A DNA stretch of 64,000 nt from Pantoea sp. alder81 (GTDB lineage Bacteria > Pseudomonadota > Gammaproteobacteria > Enterobacterales > Enterobacteriaceae). The position numbers were made by a program, and so were the translations under genes. The notes beneath the pieces were generated by a model. That model worked only from the letters and a program-made list of their open reading frames with translations. It had not been told where the DNA came from and did no database searches. Below, in pieces: positions 35,483-43,448 of the stretch. How positions within the stretch are numbered: the stretch's first letter is position 1; each line of letters begins with the position of its first letter. Where the stretch lies: NCBI RefSeq assembly GCF_020179835.1, contig NZ_JAIUDA010000002.1:434001-498000 (forward strand), given 5' to 3'.

Positions 35483-36738
35483 GCTGAAAACTCCGTTTGT
35501 GCGCGGGCAAAGAATTGTTCGTCGCCAAAGTTGCCCGACTTCAGGGCCAGCGACAGTGGCTGATGGATGTCGCGCACCCACGGCACGCCAGGAGAAATCA
35601 TCGGGCCGATGTGGAACGCCGTGACACCCAGGCTTTGTGCGACCACGCCAGAAGTCTCACCGCCGGCGACGATAAAGCGCTGCCAGCCGCGTGATTTCAG
35701 CTCACAGGTAACGGCGGCAAACAAGTGCTCAACCGCTTCGCTGCTGCGTGCCGCGCCATATTGCTGCTGAATCGCCTGCAGTTGCTGGGCATCGGCAGTG
35801 GCAAACAGTAGCGGTGCCAGCGGTTGCTGGTTATTCGCGACAACCCAATCGCACAGTTCCTGCGCGTAACCTTCCGCATCGTCGAGGCAGCGCTCAACCA
35901 ACACTTCGTGCGAAGGCGCCTGCTGGCGATAAGCTTGTACCTGACGGTTGGTCATCTGCGAGCAAGAGCCAGAAATCACCACCGCACGTTCGCCCTGTGG
36001 ACGTCCGGCTTGCTCGGCATCACTGTTCTGTTGCTGGGTAGCCCAGGCGCGCGCAATACCAATTGCCAGGCCGGAACCGCCGGTCACCAGCACCGTCTCT
36101 TTAAGCGCTTCGCCCTGGGTCAGCAGATGCTGTTCGTTGAGCGCATCCAGCACCACATAGTTGATGCCCTGCGTTTTCAACACGGCTAGCTGCTCACGCA
36201 CCGCTGCCACGCCTTTATCCAGCTGAGCAGCATTGATCACCGCCGCCTGCCCTTTTGCCTGGCGCGTCATCAGGCGCACCAGATTGCTGTCGGTCATTGG
36301 CGTCACCGGATGATGGCGCATGCCCGATTCAGACAGCAGCTGATCGGCAACAAACAGATAGCCCTGATACACGGTACGACCGTTCACCGGCAGCGACGGA
36401 GAGATCACCGTTTGCGTTTCGCCCAGCGCGGCCAGCAGTGCATCCGTCACTGGGCCGATATTGCCGTGCTCGGTGCTGTCGAAGGTGGAGCAATACTTAA
36501 AGTAAAAACGATCGCAGCCCTGCTGTTGCAGCCACGCCAGCGCCGACAGTGACTGATCAATTGCCTGCTGTGCCGGGCAAGAGCGTGACTTCAGGCTGAT
36601 AACAATCGCCTGCGCGCTCACATCGTCATGACTTTCCGGCACGCCGTTGAACTGGATAGTGGGCAGACCGTTTTGCACCAGGAAGCTGGCAATGTCCGTT
36701 GCACCGGTAAAGTCGTCTGCAATCACGCCTAAACGCAT
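35479..36738 (-). CDS. otnK: 3-oxo-tetronate kinase
   Basis: This 419-aa kinase of the DUF1537 family has an N-terminal substrate domain (MRLGVIADDFTGATDIASFL, FKYCSTFDSTEHGNIGPVTDAL) and a C-terminal nucleotide domain (FIVAGGETSGVVAQSLG, PMISPGVPWVRDI). It phosphorylates 3-oxo-tetronate at O-4 using ATP. It lies 2 bp after ltnD and overlaps otnC. Confidence 0.93.
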   Translation of the reverse strand: MRLGVIADDFTGATDIASFLVQNGLPTIQFNGVPESHDDVSAQAIVISLKSRSCPAQQAIDQSLSALAWLQQQGCDRFYFKYCSTFDSTEHGNIGPVTDALLAALGETQTVISPSLPVNGRTVYQGYLFVADQLLSESGMRHHPVTPMTDSNLVRLMTRQAKGQAAVINAAQLDKGVAAVREQLAVLKTQGINYVVLDALNEQHLLTQGEALKETVLVTGGSGLAIGIARAWATQQQNSDAEQAGRPQGERAVVISGSCSQMTNRQVQAYRQQAPSHEVLVERCLDDAEGYAQELCDWVVANNQQPLAPLLFATADAQQLQAIQQQYGAARSSEAVEHLFAAVTCELKSRGWQRFIVAGGETSGVVAQSLGVTAFHIGPMISPGVPWVRDIHQPLSLALKSGNFGDEQFFARAQTEFSA

Positions 36739-36740
36739 GG

Positions 36741-37649
36741 TTACTTCTCCTTTGACTCTGGCAGCGTGATGCCGCTGAAAATCTTGATGACTGCGCTGTC
36801 ATCTTCACGACCGTGGCCGGCATTACTCGCTTCGGTGAACATGTTGAGTGCGGTGGAGGCCAGCGGCAGTGGGAAATGCAGCGATTTGGCGGTGTCTGCC
36901 ACCAGGTTGAGATCTTTCACGAAGATATCGACGGCGGATTTCGGTGAGTAGTCACCGTCCACCACATGACGCATGCGGTTCTCGAACATCCACGAGTTAC
37001 CGGCGGCGTTGGTCACCACGTCATACATGGTATCGAGTGGAATGCCTGCACGCGCGGCCAGCGCCATCGCTTCTGCGCCCACCGCAATGTGCACGCCCGC
37101 CAACAGCTGGTGGATGATTTTGACGGTTGAACCGAGGCCAATTTCACTGCCCACGCGATACACTTTAGCGGCCACCGCATCCAGCACCGGCTTCAGCAGC
37201 GCAAAGGCTTCGTCGCTACCAGATGCCATCACCGTCATCTCGCCGACGGCCGCTTTAGCTGCACCGCCTGAGACTGGCGCATCCAGCATCAGCAGTTGAT
37301 GTTGTGCCAGTTGCTGTTCAATCGCCTGCGCATCTTGTGAAGAAATGGTGGAAGAAACCATCACCACGGTGCCAGGTTTCAGCTGCGCAGCCAGACCGGT
37401 TTCGCCAAACAGAATCGCTTTGACCTGCGCGGCGTTAACCACCAGAAGCAGTACGGCATCTAATTCTGAGGCAAAGCTTGCAGCTGAAGACTGTGCATCA
37501 CGCGCGCCAGCCTGACGCAGGGTTTCTAGCGCTTGCGGATTTAAATCAACGCCCCAGGTGTTCAATCCAGCGCGAATACAGGACTGCGCTGCGCCCATGC
37601 CCATGGAACCCAAACCAATGACGCCAATGTTATTCACGGTTGCTGACAC
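36741..37649 (-). CDS. ltnD: L-threonate dehydrogenase
   Basis: This 302-aa beta-hydroxyacid dehydrogenase has an NAD-binding IGVIGLGSMGMGAAQ motif, DAPVSGGAAKAAVGEMTVM (substrate loop), and GSTVKIIHQLLAGVHIA with the catalytic Lys. It matches YgbJ/LtnD, which oxidises L-threonate at C2 to 2-oxo-tetronate. It is the first gene of the leftward catabolic operon and is divergent from the ygbI-type regulator. Confidence 0.92.
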   Translation of the reverse strand: MSATVNNIGVIGLGSMGMGAAQSCIRAGLNTWGVDLNPQALETLRQAGARDAQSSAASFASELDAVLLLVVNAAQVKAILFGETGLAAQLKPGTVVMVSSTISSQDAQAIEQQLAQHQLLMLDAPVSGGAAKAAVGEMTVMASGSDEAFALLKPVLDAVAAKVYRVGSEIGLGSTVKIIHQLLAGVHIAVGAEAMALAARAGIPLDTMYDVVTNAAGNSWMFENRMRHVVDGDYSPKSAVDIFVKDLNLVADTAKSLHFPLPLASTALNMFTEASNAGHGREDDSAVIKIFSGITLPESKEK

Positions 37650-37857
37650 AGCACACCTCCGTTGTTAATTTAAGTGATATTTTGTTCAATGGTGTTAATT
37701 CTGCCGCAGTTACTGGCGGAGAAACGTGCGGTAAATCACATAAATTAACTTACCTGCACAGCAGATAACATTGATTCACACGACTGTATTTCTGCTGGAA
37801 CGCCCATTCTAAAGGGATATACACTCACAATCGCTCAGGATAAATTGTGCTGCAGGC

Positions 37858-37883
37858 TGTGAATTGATGCCTTACAATGTGAA
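37858..37883 (+). promoter_or_regulatory. Possible YgbI operator (direct repeats)
   Basis: TGTGAA occurs at 37858-37863 and 37878-37883, exactly two helical turns apart, just upstream of the DeoR-type gene. A TTACAAT between them could overlap a -10. DeoR-family repressors often bind direct repeats, so autoregulation is plausible; unproven. Confidence 0.35.
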
Positions 37884-37908
37884 AAATTGGTAATTCAGGG
37901 AGAGCGAT

Positions 37909-38670
37909 GTGATTCCGGTAGAACGTCATCAACAAATTTTAGCGCTGGTTGCTGAACGCGGCGTGGTGAGCATTGCCGAGCTTACCGAGCGTTTGGGTGT
38001 CTCGCACATGACCATTCGTCGTGATGTGCAAAAGCTGGAGGAGCAAGGTGCCGTACTGTCGGTATCGGGCGGCGTACGCTCAGCAGATCGTCTGGCCGCT
38101 GAGCCGTCGCATCTGGCGAAAACCAGCATGTACAGCAGTGAAAAGATGGCGATTGGCCAGTTTGCCGCGCGCCATATTCCGCGCAACAGCTGTATTTACA
38201 TCGATGCAGGCACCACCACGCTGGCGCTGGCTCGCGAGCTGGTCGAGCGTGAAGATTTATTAGTGGTGACGAACGATTTCGTGATCGCCCGTTTATTGAT
38301 GGAAAGCAGTGGCTGCAAGTTAATCCACACTGGCGGTACCGTGTGTCGCGAGAATCGTTCCAGCGTGGGCGAATCAGCGGCCAGAAGTCTGCGCATGCTG
38401 GCGATTGATATCGCCTTTATTTCCGCCTCCTGCTGGGGGCCACGCGGCTTGTTTACGCCGGATGAAGATAAGGTGCCGGTGAAACTAGCGGCCAGCGATG
38501 TCAGCAGTAAACGCGTGCTGCTGAGCGACAGCTCGAAATACAACAAGATTGCCACGCATCTGGCGTTACCGCTGGAGCGCTTTGATACGTTGATTACTGA
38601 TACGGAACTGAGTAAAGCGGGACGTGAGGCGCTGAGTGCGGGGAGTTGGGAGTTGGTGCTGGCGGGTTGA
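37909..38670 (+). CDS. ygbI: DeoR-family regulator of the tetronate cluster
   Basis: This 253-aa protein has an N-terminal DeoR helix-turn-helix (RHQQILALVAERGVVSIAELTERLGVSHMTIRRDVQKLEEQGAV) and a C-terminal sugar-phosphate-sensing domain (YIDAGTTTLALAREL, VVTNDFVIARLL, LIHTGGTVCRENRSSVGESAA). It matches E. coli YgbI in sequence and in its divergent position from ltnD. The start is GTG at 37909 with AGGGAG upstream. It likely represses the operon until a tetronate intermediate appears. Confidence 0.9.
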   Translation: MIPVERHQQILALVAERGVVSIAELTERLGVSHMTIRRDVQKLEEQGAVLSVSGGVRSADRLAAEPSHLAKTSMYSSEKMAIGQFAARHIPRNSCIYIDAGTTTLALARELVEREDLLVVTNDFVIARLLMESSGCKLIHTGGTVCRENRSSVGESAARSLRMLAIDIAFISASCWGPRGLFTPDEDKVPVKLAASDVSSKRVLLSDSSKYNKIATHLALPLERFDTLITDTELSKAGREALSAGSWELVLAG

Positions 38671-38689
38671 GTTTGCAGGTCTAAAAGCA

Positions 38690-38756
38690 AAAGGTCGCCA
38701 ACATGGCGACCTTTTGCGTACGACACGAAGTCTTTATCCGCTGCGCATAATGCGCA
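38690..38756. repeat. Bipartite palindromic repeat, locus 3, probable terminator
   Basis: AAAAGGTCGCCA and TGGCGACCTTTT (about 38689-38715) form a stem with a three-base loop and a T tail, suited to terminate ygbI. TGCGCATAATGCGCA follows at 38742-38756. Both halves match the repeat family seen at 27151, 32307 and 44739. Confidence 0.7.
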
Positions 38757-38763
38757 CCGAAAA

Positions 38764-40119
38764 TTACACTTCTTCGCTGAACTGCGGAACCGGATTGCGG
38801 AACGTGCGGGTAACAAACGCCAGGTAAATAATACCAATCGCTGCCCACACCAGGCCGAGCACCATCGAGGTCTCTTCCAGGTTGATCCACAGAGCGCCCA
38901 CTGTCAGCGCACCCAACACTGGCAACACCAGATAGTTGAGGTGATCTTTCAGCGTCTTGTTACGCTTTTCACGGATCCAGAACTGCGCAATCACCGACAG
39001 GTTCACGAAGGTGAATGCCACCAGCGCACCGAAGTTGATCAGTGCGGTCGCAGTGACCAGGTCGAAGTTAATCGCCAGCAGTGCCACACCACCCACCAAC
39101 AGCACGTTCAGTGACGGCGTGCGATATTTCGGATGCACGAAGCCAAAAAAGCGCTGCGGGAACACACCATCACGGCCCATCACATACATCAGACGGGAAA
39201 CGCCCGCGTGTGCTGCCATACCGGAAGCCAGTACGGTGACCACAGAGAAAATCAGGATGCCGATCTGCAGGGCTTTACCTGCCACGAACAGCATGATTTC
39301 AGGCTGTGAAGAGTCCGGATTTTGGAAGCGCGAGATGTCCGGGAAATACAGCTGCAGGAAGTAAGACACACCGATAAAGATCACACCACCGATCAGCGCG
39401 GTCAGGAAAATCGCGCGCGGGATGGTACGTTCTGCATCTTTGGTCTCTTCCGACAGGGAGCTAATCCCATCAAAGCCAAGGAACGAGAAGCAAAGTATTG
39501 TTGCACCGGTAATCATCGGCACCACATGGGCATTCTCAGACCAGAAAGGCTTGCTGCTGGTCAATGTTCCTGCGCCAACACCGTGCGCCACACCGTAAAC
39601 CACCATACCGGTAATCACTATCATCACCACAACCTGCAGCACGACGATCACACTGTTGAAGTTGGCAACGGTTTTGATACCACGGAGGTTAGAGATGGTC
39701 ATAAAGGCCACCAGCAACACCACGAAAATCCACGATGGAATGCCCGGCACCAGCGTCTCAAAGTAGCTTTTCGCCAGCAGGATGTTGATCATCGGCATGA
39801 ACAGATAGTCCAGCAGTGATGACCAGCCCACCATAAAGCCGACGTGCGGACTGATAGCCTTCTGAGCATAGGTGTAAGCGGAGCCCGCAGATGGGAAGCG
39901 GCGTACCAGCTTGCCGTAGCTCACGGCAGTAAACAGTATCGCGATCAGCGCGAAAGCATAAGCGGTGGCGACGTGGCCGTCGGTCAATCCAGAGACGATA
40001 CCGAAAGTATCAAACAGGGTCATTGGCTGCATATACGCCAGGCCCATCATGACAACCGGAATCAAGGTCAGGGATTTTTTCAGGTGTGCACGCTGTGGTG
40101 CAGAGGTGTTAAGCGACAT
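38764..40119 (-). CDS. plaP: Putrescine importer PlaP
   Basis: This 451-aa amino acid-polyamine permease with 12 membrane segments is closest to E. coli PlaP (YeeF): [91 protein letters not shown] and the C-terminal RTFRNPVPQ. PuuP, the related importer of the puu operon, is less alike. PlaP sits between sbcB and yeeZ in E. coli, so the position is ancestral. It imports putrescine with proton motive force. Its start codon lies inside the end of a 52-codon leader ORF. Confidence 0.92.
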   Translation of the reverse strand: MSLNTSAPQRAHLKKSLTLIPVVMMGLAYMQPMTLFDTFGIVSGLTDGHVATAYAFALIAILFTAVSYGKLVRRFPSAGSAYTYAQKAISPHVGFMVGWSSLLDYLFMPMINILLAKSYFETLVPGIPSWIFVVLLVAFMTISNLRGIKTVANFNSVIVVLQVVVMIVITGMVVYGVAHGVGAGTLTSSKPFWSENAHVVPMITGATILCFSFLGFDGISSLSEETKDAERTIPRAIFLTALIGGVIFIGVSYFLQLYFPDISRFQNPDSSQPEIMLFVAGKALQIGILIFSVVTVLASGMAAHAGVSRLMYVMGRDGVFPQRFFGFVHPKYRTPSLNVLLVGGVALLAINFDLVTATALINFGALVAFTFVNLSVIAQFWIREKRNKTLKDHLNYLVLPVLGALTVGALWINLEETSMVLGLVWAAIGIIYLAFVTRTFRNPVPQFSEEV

Positions 40120-40267
40120 TGTTCAGGCCCCCAACAGAGGTGATCTGCGGGATACTGCGCAAAGTGCTGCAGTGAGAAGTGATATTAGTGTTTGCGATTG
40201 TCGTCGCGCCGTAGTCATCACGAAAGCGAGAACCAGCTTGCGCTGGTGCAATTGTAAACAGCCCCAT
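40109..40267 (-). CDS. 52-aa leader ORF overlapping the plaP start
   Basis: An uninterrupted 52-codon frame begins [15 protein letters not shown] and ends GGLNNVA. GAGGA lies 8 bp before its ATG (40265-40267), a better ribosome binding site than any seen directly before plaP. Its stop TAA overlaps codons 3-4 of plaP, so plaP starts inside it, an arrangement typical of translational coupling. E. coli has a small gene, yoeI, upstream of plaP that also starts with MG; the peptides do not otherwise look alike. Function unknown; a regulatory leader is the favoured idea. Confidence 0.55.
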   Translation of the reverse strand: MGLFTIAPAQAGSRFRDDYGATTIANTNITSHCSTLRSIPQITSVGGLNNVA

Positions 40268-40366
40268 CTTTGTTTTCCTCAAATCTCACGCACAACGCGT
40301 GTTGTCAGTATCTATCTATCCGGATGCGTGTCCGGCCTCGGTAATTTGTGTGTGTACTTCAATCTG

Positions 40367-40399
40367 CAAAAAAATAACCGACGTGGTCGACGTCGGTTA
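40367..40399 (-). terminator. Intrinsic terminator of puuA
   Basis: On the minus strand AACCGACGT (390-398 side) pairs with ACGTCGGTT (376-384 side) around a five-base loop, followed by TATTTTTTT. It ends the puuA transcript and separates it from plaP, which then needs its own promoter in 40268-40366. Confidence 0.85.
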
Positions 40400-40476
40400 G
40401 TTTCATATTTTGCAGGCCGCGTATTCTGCCCAACTTATTCCCTGGACACAAGACGTTGCAATCATTCTCTTCGTTA

Positions 40477-41892
40477 TCAGGCGTTCTTCAGCATCCAGTC
40501 AATCTCCGTGGCGGTGATAAGCCGTTCAAACTGCATTAACTCGTTCTGTTTGCAGCTGTGCCACACGCCGCTGAAATGCTCGCCCAACAGTTTTTGCAGA
40601 GGATAGCTATTCTCGAATTCGTACAGCGCATCGCTCTGTCGCACCGGTAATGCCAGCCCTTCCGCCTCATGGCCATTGCCCTGCACCGCATGCGGTAAAG
40701 GTAGCTGATTATCCAGACCGTGCAAAATACCGGCAAGAATTGTTGACACGACCAGGTAAGGATTTGCGTCCGCACCGGCTACACGATACTCCACGCGATG
40801 GTTATCCACATCCCCACAAGGAATACGTAAGGCCACCGTACGATTGTTGTGTCCCCATGAAGCCTGGAGCGGCACGTAAGCTTCCGGCAGGAAGCGGCGA
40901 TAGGCATTGACGTTCGGTGCCAGTAACGCCATCGATGCCGGCATCAAGTCAATCATCCCGGCGAGCGCGCGTTTCAACAGCGGTGAGTCGCTGCCGTCGT
41001 CGAGTGAAAAAGCGTTATGATCGGCCGCGTCCAGCATGCTGATGTGCACATGCATCCCACTACCCGCGTACTCCTCATAAGGTTTCGCCATAAAGGTCGC
41101 GGTCATGCCGTGATTTTCGGCCACCTGACGCACCAGACGTTTCAACAAAATCGCATGGTCGCAGGCTTTCAAAACATCACGGGTATGATGCAGGTTGATT
41201 TCAAACTGGCCCGGCGAAGCTTCTGCCAGCGCACCATCAGCGGGAATACCCTGCTGTTTAGCTAGATCGTCGATTTCACGCAGAACGTCGGCAAAATGAT
41301 CGAGATTATCCACCGAATAAACCTGACTTTGCATGTTACGTTCGTCACTGCCCGGCGCGCACGGTGGCTGAATATAACCTTCTGCATCGCGCTTTTTATC
41401 CACCAGATAGAACTCCAGCTCTACCGCTACCACCGGGAATAGCCCTCGATTGCGCAGTTGCTGCCACAGCCGATTGAGGACATTACGGGGTTCAACGTCA
41501 AAGGGAGTGCCATCTTGGTTACACATGGTGAGCAGGAGTTGCGCGATACGTTCAGGATCGGCGGCAGAGGGAATTAAGGTGCCGGGAACCGGGATGCAAA
41601 GGTTGTCGGGTTCACCGAGAGACTGTCCGAGCCCGGCTTCTTCGACGGTATTACCGAGGATATCCATGGCGAAAACCGAGGCCGGGAAGTAACAGCCTTT
41701 TTCCAGTTTTGCCAATGCAGAGATGGGAATGCGCTTACCGCGAAAGACCCCATTTAAATCATTAAGAAGAATATCGACATACTGCGTTTCAGGATGGCGT
41801 TCCAGCCAGGTTTTGACCTCCAGCTGGAACGCGCTTGTTCGTTTCTCTTCACTGTGCCGCGTGAAGTCTTCTACTTCTACGAGGTTCGTCAT
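40477..41892 (-). CDS. puuA: Gamma-glutamylputrescine synthetase
   Basis: This 471-aa glutamine-synthetase-fold ligase matches E. coli PuuA (472 aa): QYVDILLNDLNGVFRGKRIP, CYFPASVFAMDILGN, EASPGQFEINLHHT, GSGMHVHISM, NNRTVALRIPCGD and RVEYRVAGADANPYL. It joins glutamate to putrescine using ATP, the first step of the Puu pathway. It is divergent from puuD, with a shared regulatory region. Confidence 0.93.
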   Translation of the reverse strand: MTNLVEVEDFTRHSEEKRTSAFQLEVKTWLERHPETQYVDILLNDLNGVFRGKRIPISALAKLEKGCYFPASVFAMDILGNTVEEAGLGQSLGEPDNLCIPVPGTLIPSAADPERIAQLLLTMCNQDGTPFDVEPRNVLNRLWQQLRNRGLFPVVAVELEFYLVDKKRDAEGYIQPPCAPGSDERNMQSQVYSVDNLDHFADVLREIDDLAKQQGIPADGALAEASPGQFEINLHHTRDVLKACDHAILLKRLVRQVAENHGMTATFMAKPYEEYAGSGMHVHISMLDAADHNAFSLDDGSDSPLLKRALAGMIDLMPASMALLAPNVNAYRRFLPEAYVPLQASWGHNNRTVALRIPCGDVDNHRVEYRVAGADANPYLVVSTILAGILHGLDNQLPLPHAVQGNGHEAEGLALPVRQSDALYEFENSYPLQKLLGEHFSGVWHSCKQNELMQFERLITATEIDWMLKNA

Positions 41893-41958
41893 GTTCCCAC
41901 CCGCCCTTTACCGTTTAGTATTGGCTCGCGTAATGCTCAAAATAACAGCCACTCTTCT

Positions 41959-42052
41959 AACATAGCCCTAACGCAAAAAGTGTGCAAATGTAACAAACCT
42001 GTTGAAAGAACGAACAAGCGGTTGCTAGATTGACAATATATTGCACACTTTT
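41959..42052. promoter_or_regulatory. puuA/puuD divergent regulatory region
   Basis: A 12-bp inverted repeat AAAAGTGTGCAA (41976-41987) and TTGCACACTTTT (42041-42052) flanks the middle of the 213-bp divergent region. For puuA, TTGCAC (41982-41987, minus) and TATGTT (41959-41964, minus) are 17 bp apart and form a plausible -35/-10. The left repeat would thus cover the -35. The arms could be operators of PuuR; they do not match the E. coli PuuR box as I remember it. Confidence 0.45.
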
Positions 42053-42105
42053 CAGGCCGGATACGCAAAAACGGTGAAAATATTGAACAGCAACGCGGAG
42101 ACGTT

Positions 42106-42870
42106 ATGGGCATTATTTTTGACAAACCCTTGATTGGCGTAGTGATGTGTCAGAACCACATCGGCAGCCATCCTGGACAGACGGTTCACAATAAGTATCT
42201 CGATGCCATCGTGCTTGCCGGTGGCGTGCCCTTGCCTTTGCCACATCAACTGATGCACGCCCCTCATCTATTAGAAAACAGTATGACGCTGCTGGACGGA
42301 TTTCTCCTCACCGGCAGCCCGAGCAATATCGAACCCTGGCATTACGGCGAAGAAGGTAAAGAAGAGCATGCCGATCCGGCCCGCGACCGCCTCGCCTTCG
42401 GCATCATCACTCATGCGATTGGTAAAAAGATGCCGATATTTGGCATCTGCCGGGGCTTGCAGGAATTGGTGGTGGCCAACGGTGGATCCCTGTATCGCCA
42501 ACTGCATATGACGCATCTTTTTCAGGAGCATCGTGAAGATGATACGTTGCCGCTCGATCAGCAATATGCGCCAGTGCACGAGGTTCAGCCCGAAGCGGAA
42601 GGCTTGTTGAGCCAGGTGCTGGGCAGCGCGCAGTCCTTTGCGGTCAATTCTCTGCATGGACAAGGCATTCGTGAACCTGGCCCGCAACTGCGCATTGAAG
42701 CGCGTGCGCCGGATGGGCTGATTGAAGCGGTGAGTTTGCGCCAGCATCCGTTTGCACTCGCGGTGCAATGGCATCCGGAGTGGCACTCCGATCAAGACCC
42801 GGTTTCGCAACGCCTGTTTGCGGCCTTTATCCACGCGGCTCTCCATTATCACGAGGGAAAACATCCATGA
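42106..42870 (+). CDS. puuD: Gamma-glutamyl-GABA hydrolase
   Basis: This 254-aa class I glutamine-amidotransferase-like hydrolase has the nucleophile C115 in IFGICRGLQELVVANGGSLYR, NSLHGQG and QWHPEWHSD with the catalytic His and Glu. It has the same length as E. coli PuuD and releases GABA from gamma-glutamyl-GABA, the last step of the Puu route to GABA. Its stop overlaps the puuR start as ATGA. Confidence 0.92.
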   Translation: MGIIFDKPLIGVVMCQNHIGSHPGQTVHNKYLDAIVLAGGVPLPLPHQLMHAPHLLENSMTLLDGFLLTGSPSNIEPWHYGEEGKEEHADPARDRLAFGIITHAIGKKMPIFGICRGLQELVVANGGSLYRQLHMTHLFQEHREDDTLPLDQQYAPVHEVQPEAEGLLSQVLGSAQSFAVNSLHGQGIREPGPQLRIEARAPDGLIEAVSLRQHPFALAVQWHPEWHSDQDPVSQRLFAAFIHAALHYHEGKHP

Positions 42871-43424
42871 ATGATGCCACTCTGGCGCCCGGACGACGTT
42901 TATCGCAGATCCGGCAGGAGATGGGATTGTCTCAGCGTCGCGTCGCTGAGTTGTCAGGCCTCACCCACAGTGCCATCAGCACCATTGAACAGGACAAAGT
43001 CAGCCCGGCGCTGAGTACCCTGCAGAAACTGCTGAAGGTGTATGGCCTGTCGCTGTCTGAGTTTTTCTCCGAACCGAAGGTCAACAGCACGCCGCGCGTC
43101 ATCGTACGGCCGGACGAGTGCGTGGAGATCGGTAGTCTCGGCGTATCGCTGCGCATGGTGGATAACGGTGCAGACAAACGCGCGCTGGCAATGCTGATTG
43201 AACGTTACGAACCGGGTTCCAGCACCGGTGAGAAGCTGCGTCATCCCGGTGAAGAGACCGGTACGGTGCTGGAAGGAGAAATCACGCTTGTGGTGAACGG
43301 CCAGAGCTATCACCTCTATTGTGGCGAGAGCTATGTGATCGATACCGGTTTGCCACACAGTTTTACCAATATGTCTGAGCTGCCGTGTCGCATTATCAGT
43401 GCGCACACGCCAGCCAATTTCTGA
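42867..43424 (+). CDS. puuR: HTH-cupin repressor PuuR
   Basis: This 185-aa regulator has an XRE helix-turn-helix (~10-65: RRLSQIRQEMGLSQRRVAELSGLTHSAISTIEQ, then SPALSTLQKLLKVYGLSLSEFF) and a C-terminal cupin domain (GEETGTVLEGEITLVVNGQSY, GESYVIDTGLPHSF). It matches E. coli PuuR in length and sequence; PuuR represses the puu operons and is released by putrescine. The start at 42867 overlaps puuD. Confidence 0.93.
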   Translation: MNDATLAPGRRLSQIRQEMGLSQRRVAELSGLTHSAISTIEQDKVSPALSTLQKLLKVYGLSLSEFFSEPKVNSTPRVIVRPDECVEIGSLGVSLRMVDNGADKRALAMLIERYEPGSSTGEKLRHPGEETGTVLEGEITLVVNGQSYHLYCGESYVIDTGLPHSFTNMSELPCRIISAHTPANF

Positions 43425-43448
43425 GTTCACGCGCTTAAGGAGGATGTG

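Noticed and set aside
38764..40119. Naming the permease puuP because of the adjacent puu genes
   Set aside because: Residue patterns match PlaP (YeeF) much better, and the position between sbcB and yeeZ is that of plaP.
39965..40606. 213-codon plus-strand frame across the plaP-puuA gap
   Set aside because: It runs antisense through the ends of two well-supported genes and a terminator, with a low-complexity, Cys/Arg-rich product.
42030..42035. TTGACA as a puuD -35
   Set aside because: No acceptable -10 lies 16-18 bp downstream; the actual puuD promoter could not be fixed.
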